This document shows positions 6,636-11,996 of a stretch of 11,996 nucleotides of DNA, in pieces. The stretch covers positions 1-11,996 of the forward strand of contig CBDUQI010000185.1 in NCBI GenBank assembly GCA_965369325.1, written 5' to 3'. The notes below the pieces were generated by a model that saw only the letters and a list, made by a program, of their open reading frames with translations, did no database searches and was not told the origin of the DNA. This DNA is from CBDUQI01 sp965369325. GTDB lineage: Bacteria; Pseudomonadota; Gammaproteobacteria; Steroidobacterales; JBCBZW01. The position numbers were made by a program, and so were the translations under genes. Position 1 is the stretch's first letter. Every line of letters starts with the position of its first letter.

Positions 6636-8942
6636 ATGAAACCAACAGTTCCTGCCATCAACGGCATCGCTGTACTCACCGCAGTGCTGGCCGCTTCAGT
6701 GGGCGTGGTGAGCGTCACTGCCACCGCAGGCGAGAGCGCTGATCCGGCACTGGTCGATATAGCCCTTCAGATCGGTTTTCAGGACCGGCTGTCTCACGGA
6801 CGCGCGCAGGTCGCCGCAGATTTCAACGGCGATGGCTGGGTCGATTTCTACATCGGCAATACCAGCAAGGCGATTCTTGGCAACGATGAGAGCCTGATTG
6901 TCTGGAACCTAGGCCCGGACGAGCAGGGCAACTTCCAGTTCGAGAAGGGGCCTGTTCTGGTACAGGGGCAACCTGTATTTGGCGCCACCGCAGGGGATTA
7001 CGATGCCGATGGCGACCCCGATTTGTTTCTGGCCACAGGTGGTCAGGAAGTCGTGGGTCTGGATTATCTGTTCCGCAACAACGGCGACGGCACGTTTACC
7101 GACGTGTCCGAAGCGGCCGCTGTGCGCGGGCCCAAAGATGAAGATGGCGAGTGGATTCCCACCGCATCACTGTCGGCCGCCTGGGTGGACTACGATCGTG
7201 ACGGTGATATCGACCTATGGGTCGCCTCCAAGATAGTCAGCACGACAATCGATCGCCCGGATGGGCGCGGATGGCAGGACTCGCTATTCCGCAACGATGG
7301 CAGTGGCAGCTTTACCGACGTCTCAGTAGCCAGTGGCCTCAGTGCTTCACGCTCGACCAAAACGGCGTCCTGGGGCGATTTTGACAACGACGGCTGGATT
7401 GACGTTTTTGTCCCCATCGAGACATTTAAGCAGGAGTCAGACCACGACTTTCGCTTTTTCCGCAACAACCGTGATGGCACGTTTGTCGAGATGCCGTTTG
7501 ATGAGCAGGCCGAAGGTGTCGGTGATCGCAGCTGGGCCAGCGCGCCGGCGGACTTTAACAACGATGGCCTCATGGATGTCTTTGTCTTCGCCGCGCAGCG
7601 CTTTAACAATCAGAGCACCCATGCGGTGCTGATTAACCAGGGCGACTGGACTTTCTCCAACCAGGCCACCGAGGCGGGTTTCACCCTGCCCCCGGCCACC
7701 ATGGGCTGCCAGATTGGCGATCTGAACAACGATGGATATGAAGACCTCGTCATGGCTAACGGCGGCCCGAACTCAGGCGAGGCCGATCAGTTGTGGATCA
7801 ACGAGACCGGGCTGGCCGGCGAGGTTAGTTTCCGCAACGCCTCTTCGTTGTTCGACTACCCGGCCCCTGAAGACCCGAGCTGCGTTGAGCCCGCCAATTT
7901 CGAAAACCGCGCGCCCGGCTACATTGCCCCGGAAGGGATGAGCCACGGAGACAAGCACGATCCGCACGCGATTCACTCCGATGCATTGGCCGGTGGCTCG
8001 GCCTGTGAGCCGGTGTACCCGTATCGCGGGCATGCGATCACGTTCACCGATTTCGACAAAGACGGTGACCTTGATCTGCCGATGATCAAAGGTGGCACCG
8101 AGATTATTGCGCCGACCGTGCACAGCACCGAACCTAACCGATTTTTCCGCAACGATGGTGGTAACGCCAACAACTGGTTGTCGCTGCAGTTACATGGCAC
8201 CGTGAGCAACCTTGAGGCGATCGGCGCGCGCGTTGAAGTGGTGGTGCAAAGTGCGGGTGGCACTCGCAGCATCCATCGGGATATGCGCGCTGGTCGCTGC
8301 TTCTCGGCTTCTGGGCCGCGCGAACTGCACTTTGGTCTGGGCACCGATACGGTGGTTGAGGCCGTGAATATCGCCTGGCCTAGCGGCATTCGCTCGCAGT
8401 TGACCGATGTGCAGATCAATCAACAACTTCGTGTGGATGAGCCGCTGAAGCAGGTCAGTAGGTTCAATCGCCCGATCGCTAACGGCTGGAGCACTACCGG
8501 TGGCAACTGGGATGTACAGTCCGGGGCCTTCGTGCAGAGCGAAGTGCGTGGCCGGCATCTGGCGATCGGTGGGCAGCCGCGCGCAAACTACAACGTAGTG
8601 GGCAAAGTCACTTACCTGGGCGGCGATAAGAAGCTGGGCCTGGCGGGCCGCGTGAGCAACGATGGCCAAAATTATTACGCGGCTATTCTGACCGCGGGAG
8701 CGGCCCGACTGTTTCGTGTCCAGGACAGCGTGCTGACGGCCCTGCCGGCCAGCGTGGCAATTGAGCCGCTGGCGCCTGGTAAGAGCTATATGGTAGGCCT
8801 GAATTTTGAGGGCGCGCGGATTCGCATGAGCGTGGACGGTGTTGAGAGCGCTCCGGTAATCGATTCCACTTTTGCCAGCGGCAAGGTGGGCTTGGCCACC
8901 GACAATACCAGCGCCGCATTTGACAATATCGCAGTTTATTAG
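6636..8942 (+). CDS. Propeller C: exported FG-GAP/VCBS repeat protein with ASPIC/UnbV and LamG-like domains
   Basis: Third and longest exported paralogue, 768 residues. The ATG at 6636 has GAGG 7 bases upstream and a signal peptide (hydrophobic about 10-28, cleavage at ATA-G, residue 31). Seven Ca loops start at D62, D121, D185, D248, D306, D362 and D472. The stretch between blades 6 and 7 (about 378-468) is much longer than the other inter-blade links, is His/Pro/Asp-rich and holds C416 and C457. The ASPIC/UnbV domain lies at about 526-600. Residues 605-768 look like a concanavalin/LamG-type jelly roll: WSTTGGNWDV, then VGKVTY, GRVSNDGQNYYAAIL, and a final FASGKVGLATDNTSAAFDNIAVY-type ending typical of sugar-binding lamina folds. 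This suggests glycan recognition (inference). It may share a transcript with B or have its own promoter. Confidence 0.88.
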   Translation: MKPTVPAINGIAVLTAVLAASVGVVSVTATAGESADPALVDIALQIGFQDRLSHGRAQVAADFNGDGWVDFYIGNTSKAILGNDESLIVWNLGPDEQGNFQFEKGPVLVQGQPVFGATAGDYDADGDPDLFLATGGQEVVGLDYLFRNNGDGTFTDVSEAAAVRGPKDEDGEWIPTASLSAAWVDYDRDGDIDLWVASKIVSTTIDRPDGRGWQDSLFRNDGSGSFTDVSVASGLSASRSTKTASWGDFDNDGWIDVFVPIETFKQESDHDFRFFRNNRDGTFVEMPFDEQAEGVGDRSWASAPADFNNDGLMDVFVFAAQRFNNQSTHAVLINQGDWTFSNQATEAGFTLPPATMGCQIGDLNNDGYEDLVMANGGPNSGEADQLWINETGLAGEVSFRNASSLFDYPAPEDPSCVEPANFENRAPGYIAPEGMSHGDKHDPHAIHSDALAGGSACEPVYPYRGHAITFTDFDKDGDLDLPMIKGGTEIIAPTVHSTEPNRFFRNDGGNANNWLSLQLHGTVSNLEAIGARVEVVVQSAGGTRSIHRDMRAGRCFSASGPRELHFGLGTDTVVEAVNIAWPSGIRSQLTDVQINQQLRVDEPLKQVSRFNRPIANGWSTTGGNWDVQSGAFVQSEVRGRHLAIGGQPRANYNVVGKVTYLGGDKKLGLAGRVSNDGQNYYAAILTAGAARLFRVQDSVLTALPASVAIEPLAPGKSYMVGLNFEGARIRMSVDGVESAPVIDSTFASGKVGLATDNTSAAFDNIAVY

Positions 8943-8987
8943 CCAACGGTAAGGCGCCGCGATTTCGTCCAGGCGTGAACCGGCACA

Positions 8988-9024
8988 TTGACCCAAAAAA
9001 GCGCCGGGTGCTAAGTTACCCGGC
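8988..9024 (+). promoter_or_regulatory. Candidate desaturase promoter overlapped by an inverted repeat
   Basis: TTGACC (8988-8993) and TAAGTT (9012-9017) form a possible -35/-10 pair 18 bases apart; the -10 is poor. The perfect 7-bp arms GCCGGGT (9003-9009) and ACCCGGC (9018-9024) bracket the -10, as an operator might. Read leftward, the same hairpin is followed by GCTTTTTTGG and would work as a minus-strand intrinsic terminator, but no minus-strand gene is visible here. Read rightward it lacks a U-tract. Confidence 0.35.
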
Positions 9025-9043
9025 CACGAACACCGGGAGCAGG

Positions 9044-9063
9044 GCAATGCCGGCCAGCATTGC
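9044..9063. repeat. Inverted repeat in the desaturase leader
   Basis: GCAATGC (9044-9050) and GCATTGC (9057-9063) are perfect 7-bp arms around 6 bases. Two G-U pairs could extend the stem in RNA. A third, smaller pair CGCCG/CGGCG (9088-9092, 9099-9103) follows before the start codon. This could be an operator or a folded leader; I know no matching site. Confidence 0.4.
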
Positions 9064-9128
9064 TTGCGCGGGCGGGCCCGTCCAGCACGCCGCTCAACCG
9101 GCGCTAACACCAACATAAGATAAATCCA

Positions 9129-9977
9129 ATGGAACTAGCAGCACACGTCGCGTTTTTTGTTTTGGTCGCAGTCTTGATGAGCCTTGGTAATACCGCGGGC
9201 TACCATCGGTTGCTGACCCATCGCTCTTACAAGGCGCACCCGATTATCCGCAACTTGCTCACCTTGTTCTCGGCGATGCACGCAGGCTCGCCGATTCTGT
9301 GGGTGGGCCTGCATCGCATTCATCATGCGTTCTCAGATCGCAAGGGCGACCCACACAGTACCAATGAGGGCTTCTGGTTCGCTCACTCGGGCTGGCTGTT
9401 CCACACTAAGAACCCGTTGGTCTCGTTTCTGCTGGCCATTTCCGGCTTTGCCCTGCAGTTGCGTTACTTCCTGAATGATCTACAACGGCTGCGTGGCAAG
9501 CTTGAGCCAAAATGGCGCAAGATGTGCAAAAAAGACCTCATGAAAGAGCCGTTTATGGTGCTGCTGGATACACCGCTGGTAATTCCGGCGCTGTTTGTGG
9601 CGCAATTGGCCCTGGCCTGGTGGGTTGCGCAGTGGAACGGCATCATCTGGCTATGGGCGATGCATGTTCTGCAGAACAACACCAGCTGGTTCATTAACTC
9701 TGTGTGTCACTGGGAAGCCTTTGGCGTGGCCGATGAGAAGGCCCGCGACAAGTCGCGCGATGTGGCAGCGCTGGGGTGGTTAACCAACGGCGATTCATTC
9801 CATAACAGCCATCACATGCACCCGGCCAGCGCCAAGCACGCCCTGAACGGCGGCATGGATCTTTCCTGGTGGGTAATTTGTGGGCTTTCGCGCATTGGGC
9901 TGGTTAGCGACGTGAAGCTGCCCGACGGCCACCCGTACCCAAGCTGGATGCAACAGCCGCAGGATGCGGCCGCGTAG
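9129..9977 (+). CDS. Acyl desaturase (membrane fatty acid desaturase, delta-9 type)
   Basis: Integral-membrane di-iron enzyme expected to introduce a cis double bond into acyl chains (acyl-CoA or lipid-bound) using oxygen and an electron donor, adjusting membrane fluidity. All histidine boxes are present: HRLLTH (26-31), HRIHH (62-66) and HNSHH (225-229), plus H194 in the NSVCHW segment, matching the stearoyl-CoA desaturase pattern. Hydrophobic segments lie near 5-20, 43-60, 96-112 and 147-185. At 282 residues it is short, with only one membrane segment before the first box. An in-frame TAA at 9105-9107 rules out any real upstream extension. The ribosome binding site is weak. The electron donor is not encoded nearby. 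It converges on the small gene ending at 10127. Not obviously linked to the propellers. Confidence 0.92.
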   Translation: MELAAHVAFFVLVAVLMSLGNTAGYHRLLTHRSYKAHPIIRNLLTLFSAMHAGSPILWVGLHRIHHAFSDRKGDPHSTNEGFWFAHSGWLFHTKNPLVSFLLAISGFALQLRYFLNDLQRLRGKLEPKWRKMCKKDLMKEPFMVLLDTPLVIPALFVAQLALAWWVAQWNGIIWLWAMHVLQNNTSWFINSVCHWEAFGVADEKARDKSRDVAALGWLTNGDSFHNSHHMHPASAKHALNGGMDLSWWVICGLSRIGLVSDVKLPDGHPYPSWMQQPQDAAA

Positions 9978-10006
9978 AGCGCTGCGTAGTATCTCGCGAT
10001 TGTCTC

Positions 10007-10039
10007 CTGCGCCCAGGTGTAACTCTGGGAGACGCGCAG
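10007..10039 (+). terminator. Hairpin after the desaturase gene, candidate terminator
   Basis: CTGCG (10007-10011) and CCCAG (10012-10016) pair with CTGGG (10025-10029) and CGCAG (10035-10039), around an 8-base loop with a 5-base bulge on the right side. It starts 30 bases after the desaturase stop. No U-tract follows directly; a T-run occurs only at 10073-10078. Confidence 0.35.
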
Positions 10040-10086
10040 CCGGCGCCATCGTTCCCCAAAAGATTTTAGTGGTTTTTTGGCCGATA

Positions 10087-10110
10087 CTGCCCGCGTGAAT
10101 CACGGGGCAG
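10087..10110 (-). terminator. Hairpin just downstream of the minus-strand small gene
   Basis: CTGCCC (10087-10092) plus CGTG (10094-10097) pair with CACG plus GGGCAG (10101-10110): ten base pairs, one bulged G, loop AAT. It lies 17 bases beyond the stop of the minus-strand gene. Neither side has a U-tract, so terminator function is a guess from position. Confidence 0.35.
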
Positions 10111-10126
10111 CGGCCGCAGCGAAGGC

Positions 10127-10531
10127 TCAGGTGCGATACGTGACGACCGCGCTACCGATCAAGAAATCGTCAAGATTGCCGTCGGTTTCGCCCATCCGCG
10201 TGCGCGACTCAATCTCCAGCGTATTCCCGCTGGCTTTAAGTGTGCCGGCCGGTATCACGGCTATCTGTGCCTTCCATTCGCGCTCGATGCTGGCAGTGAG
10301 CGCGAATGGCAGTTCCACGCCGTTAACGCGCACCGCGTTGCGCCGGAAGCTCACTTGAAAGCTCCTGCACTGCACAATGCCGGGCTGGTTGCTGTCTACG
10401 CCCGGGGCATCGAACGCAAACGACTCGTGGCGTCCGACGAACTGGGCAGCATCGTCCTCGTTGTCGAACAGACCGGTCTGATCCCCAAAGTGCCGGTTGT
10501 TGCCAAAAACCACGCTGAAATCGCTCGCCAT
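10127..10531 (-). CDS. Hypothetical protein, predicted beta-rich, 134 residues
   Basis: I do not recognise this protein. It looks real: the ATG at 10531 follows an ideal AAAGGAG by 8 bases, the frame stops cleanly at 10127, and hairpins lie downstream. An ATG 7 codons earlier (10552) is rejected because the ribosome binding site would be inside its coding part. There is no signal peptide, so it is probably cytoplasmic. The sequence alternates hydrophobic and polar residues: VNGVELPF (about 75-82), W93, then IPAGTLKASGNTLEIESR (about 99-116) and a Gly/Asp-rich end. That IPAG-x-L-xx-GNTLEI pattern resembles late strands of galactose-binding-like beta sandwiches (inference). One cysteine. Transcribed away from the rhomboid gene, with a 121-base shared upstream region. 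Confidence 0.75.
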   Translation of the reverse strand: MASDFSVVFGNNRHFGDQTGLFDNEDDAAQFVGRHESFAFDAPGVDSNQPGIVQCRSFQVSFRRNAVRVNGVELPFALTASIEREWKAQIAVIPAGTLKASGNTLEIESRTRMGETDGNLDDFLIGSAVVTYRT

Positions 10532-10539
10532 TGGCGTAA

Positions 10540-10546
10540 CTCCTTT
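10540..10546 (-). promoter_or_regulatory. Strong ribosome binding site deciding the start of the small minus-strand gene
   Basis: The minus strand reads AAAGGAG here, 8 bases before ATG (10531-10529). A TACAAT about 25 bases further upstream (10571-10576) may be the -10 of its promoter; no good -35 accompanies it. Confidence 0.65.
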
Positions 10547-10652
10547 GCTCATTAACTACCGCTTTGACGTATTGTAACGCCCAAATTACCGTCCGGCGCC
10601 ACTTGCGCCAATTTGATCGGTACTTTGCGATGGTGCACGTGTACGAAATGCG

Positions 10653-11282
10653 ATGAAAAACCACTCTCCCTACAGTGTTTTTACCGGTGCTGTGCCGGCG
10701 GTGGTGCTGGCGCTGATGGTCATCAATACGGGGCTGTTCGCGCTGGAGCACGCGTTCGACCTGCCGTTGGTCAAGCACTTTGCGCTGTGGCCGCGGCACA
10801 CGGCGGGCAAGTTGCCGGACTTTCACCTGTGGCAACTGCTCACCTACGGCTTCCTACACGCCGATTTTGTGCACCTGGGGCTGAACATGTTTGGTTTGTG
10901 GGTGTTCGGGCGGGAGCTGGAGCAACAATGGGGCACCGCTCGTTTTGCAACGTACTTTATGGTTTGTGTGGTGGGGGCGGGCATTGTGCAGTGGGTTGTG
11001 GTCGGCGCGGGTTACTCACCCACCATCGGCGCCTCCGGGGGCATTTTTGGTCTGCTGCTGGGTTTTGGCCTGATGTACCCCAACGATATCCTCAGGCTGT
11101 TCCCGCCACTTCAGATCCGGGTGAAGTACATGGTGCTGATCTATGGCGTGCTGGAGTTGTGGCTGGGCGTAACCGCGCCAAAGCCGATTTTCGCGCATTT
11201 TGCGCATCTGGGCGGCATGCTATTCGGCTTTTTGCTGCTCTGGTACTGGCGTTGGGTGCCGCCGCCTCGCGAACTCACCTGA
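10653..11282 (+). CDS. Rhomboid family intramembrane serine protease
   Basis: Polytopic protease expected to cut transmembrane segments within the inner membrane. Of 209 residues, about six hydrophobic segments fit the GlpG-type core (near 13-32, 72-88, 98-118, 128-142, 157-173, 178-200). The first loop has WQLLTYGFLHA (60-70), then HLGLNM with H74 and N78 (oxyanion side). The nucleophile is S128 in GASGGIFG and the catalytic His is H185 in AHLGG. No extra cytosolic domain is present. No clear ribosome binding site precedes the ATG; an ATG five bases earlier (10648) opens a two-codon frame whose stop overlaps the start. A longer frame in another register (10613-11515) has no family features. 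Rhombosortase was considered, but no GlyGly-CTERM protein occurs in the window. Substrates unknown. Confidence 0.92.
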   Translation: MKNHSPYSVFTGAVPAVVLALMVINTGLFALEHAFDLPLVKHFALWPRHTAGKLPDFHLWQLLTYGFLHADFVHLGLNMFGLWVFGRELEQQWGTARFATYFMVCVVGAGIVQWVVVGAGYSPTIGASGGIFGLLLGFGLMYPNDILRLFPPLQIRVKYMVLIYGVLELWLGVTAPKPIFAHFAHLGGMLFGFLLLWYWRWVPPPRELT

Positions 11283-11289
11283 TCTGCCG

Positions 11290-11304
11290 GGCCGCCGGGC
11301 GGCC
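11290..11304 (+). terminator. GC-rich hairpin with short T-run after the rhomboid gene
   Basis: GGCCG (11290-11294) and CGGCC (11300-11304) pair around CCGGG, eight bases after the rhomboid stop, followed by GCGCTTTT (11305-11312). A modest intrinsic terminator by shape. Confidence 0.45.
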
Positions 11305-11360
11305 GCGCTTTTGCGCACGCGAATTCCTGCCAAGCACTGTATATCCACTCAGTTTTGGTT

Positions 11361-11996
11361 ATGCTTGGACGCATGTCGCTCAATCAGTTTCACCCGGCCG
11401 TGCAGCGCTGGTTCGATGGTGCGTTCGGCCAGCCAACGCCGGTGCAGGCGCAATCTTGGCCGTCCATCGGCAGCGGGCGCAATACACTGCTGGCGGCCCC
11501 TACCGGGTCGGGTAAGACACTGGCCGCGTTTTTGGCGGTGATTGATGCGCTGGTGCGCGAATCCGTGCACTATCCGCTGGCCGATCAAACGCGCATTTTG
11601 TACATCTCCCCGCTCAAGGCACTGTCCAACGACATAGAAAAGAACCTCCGCGAGCCACTGGCAGGTATTGCGGCGCAGGCCGCGCAGGACGGCCATCCGC
11701 TGGAGATTACGGTGGCTGTGCGCACCGGCGACACCCCCTCCAGCGAGCGCCAGCGGATGTTGCGCCGTCCGCCGCATATCCTGGTGAGCACGCCCGAGTC
11801 ACTCTACATCCTGCTCACCTCCGAGGGCGGGCGCACGATGTTATCTACGGTGCGCACAGTGATCGTGGATGAGATCCACGCGCTGGCGGGCAACAAACGT
11901 GGCGCCCATCTGGCGCTGAGCCTCGAGCGTTTGCAGGCGCTGCACAGCGCGCGAGTGCTGCGCATCGGGCTGTCGGCGACGCAAAAACCGATTGAT
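11361..11996 (+). CDS. Lhr-like superfamily 2 ATP-dependent helicase, 3' partial
   Basis: N-terminal 212 residues of a large helicase, open to the right edge. In order: PTPVQ (25-29, Q-motif region), Walker A APTGSGKT (46-53), motif Ia SPLKALSND (83-91), motif Ib STPESL (143-148), Walker B DEIH (170-173), and motif III SAT (205-207) in GLSATQKPID. The SPLKALSND, DEIHALAGNKRGAHLALSLERL and LSATQKPI blocks are hallmarks of the Lhr family, 3'-to-5' helicases linked to DNA repair; whole proteins run from about 800 to 1,500 residues. Starts at 11361 and 11373 are both possible; neither has a good ribosome binding site, and the first is used here. The gap to the rhomboid stop is 78 bases. The full domain set lies outside the window, so Lhr core versus long form is undecided. 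Confidence 0.92.
   Translation, partial: MLGRMSLNQFHPAVQRWFDGAFGQPTPVQAQSWPSIGSGRNTLLAAPTGSGKTLAAFLAVIDALVRESVHYPLADQTRILYISPLKALSNDIEKNLREPLAGIAAQAAQDGHPLEITVAVRTGDTPSSERQRMLRRPPHILVSTPESLYILLTSEGGRTMLSTVRTVIVDEIHALAGNKRGAHLALSLERLQALHSARVLRIGLSATQKPID

Noticed and set aside
8190..9116. Minus-strand open frame of 308 codons over the end of propeller C and the desaturase leader
   Set aside because: No recognisable protein features, no start signal; mostly antisense to the LamG-like module. The leftward terminator-like hairpin at 9003-9024 falls inside it rather than after it.
10653..11282. Rhombosortase (partner of GlyGly-CTERM proteins) instead of a rhomboid protease
   Set aside because: The sequence is a full GlpG-like core, and the only sorting signal in the window is PEP-CTERM, which is served by exosortases.
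10613..11515. Plus-strand 300-codon frame overlapping the rhomboid gene and helicase start
   Set aside because: Both real genes in the other registers carry complete catalytic motifs; this frame is Cys/Arg/Gly-rich without motifs.
1..11996. CRISPR arrays, tRNA genes, insertion sequences, prophage or toxin-antitoxin genes
   Set aside because: No regularly spaced repeats, cloverleaf-like segments, transposase motifs or phage proteins could be found on either strand by reading.

Overview
The window comes from a GC-rich bacterium, most likely a Gammaproteobacterium, possibly marine. The evidence is indirect: a PEP-CTERM surface protein, a set of secreted calcium-type beta-propeller proteins of the CRTAC1 kind, a delta-9-type acyl desaturase, a GlpG-like rhomboid protease and an Lhr-type helicase. 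No tRNA, rRNA, CRISPR array, transposase or phage gene was seen. The taxonomic guess is inference.

Left part (1-2385): the end of a periplasmic di-heme cytochrome c peroxidase gene, cut by the left edge, runs convergently into a short PEP-CTERM protein gene on the minus strand. A strong hairpin separates them, and its U-rich side serves the minus-strand gene. The PEP-CTERM gene has a good sigma-54 (-24/-12) promoter sequence. A regulatory stretch of about 550 bases follows. It has no convincing gene, but holds direct repeats and a 16-bp perfect palindrome with symmetric outer arms.

Centre (2386-8942): three consecutive plus-strand paralogues (A, B and C here) encode exported proteins of about 660-770 residues. 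Each has a signal peptide, seven FG-GAP/VCBS calcium-loop blades (a predicted seven-bladed propeller) and an ASPIC/UnbV domain. Each ends in a different C-terminal module: a cysteine-containing beta domain (A), an Ig-like domain (B) and a LamG-like jelly roll (C). Gaps of 64 and 121 bases with hairpins suggest one transcription unit with possible attenuation steps. This tandem set is the most unusual part of the window. Secretion, calcium binding and divergent ends suggest surface or matrix proteins that recognise different targets, but no function can be assigned from sequence alone.

Right part (8943-11996): an integral-membrane acyl desaturase with all three histidine boxes sits behind a leader rich in inverted repeats. 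Then come a small minus-strand gene of unknown function (with an ideal ribosome binding site), a rhomboid serine protease with its Ser/His dyad, and the start of an Lhr-like superfamily 2 helicase that leaves the right edge. These look like ordinary chromosomal genes, not obviously linked to the propeller cluster.
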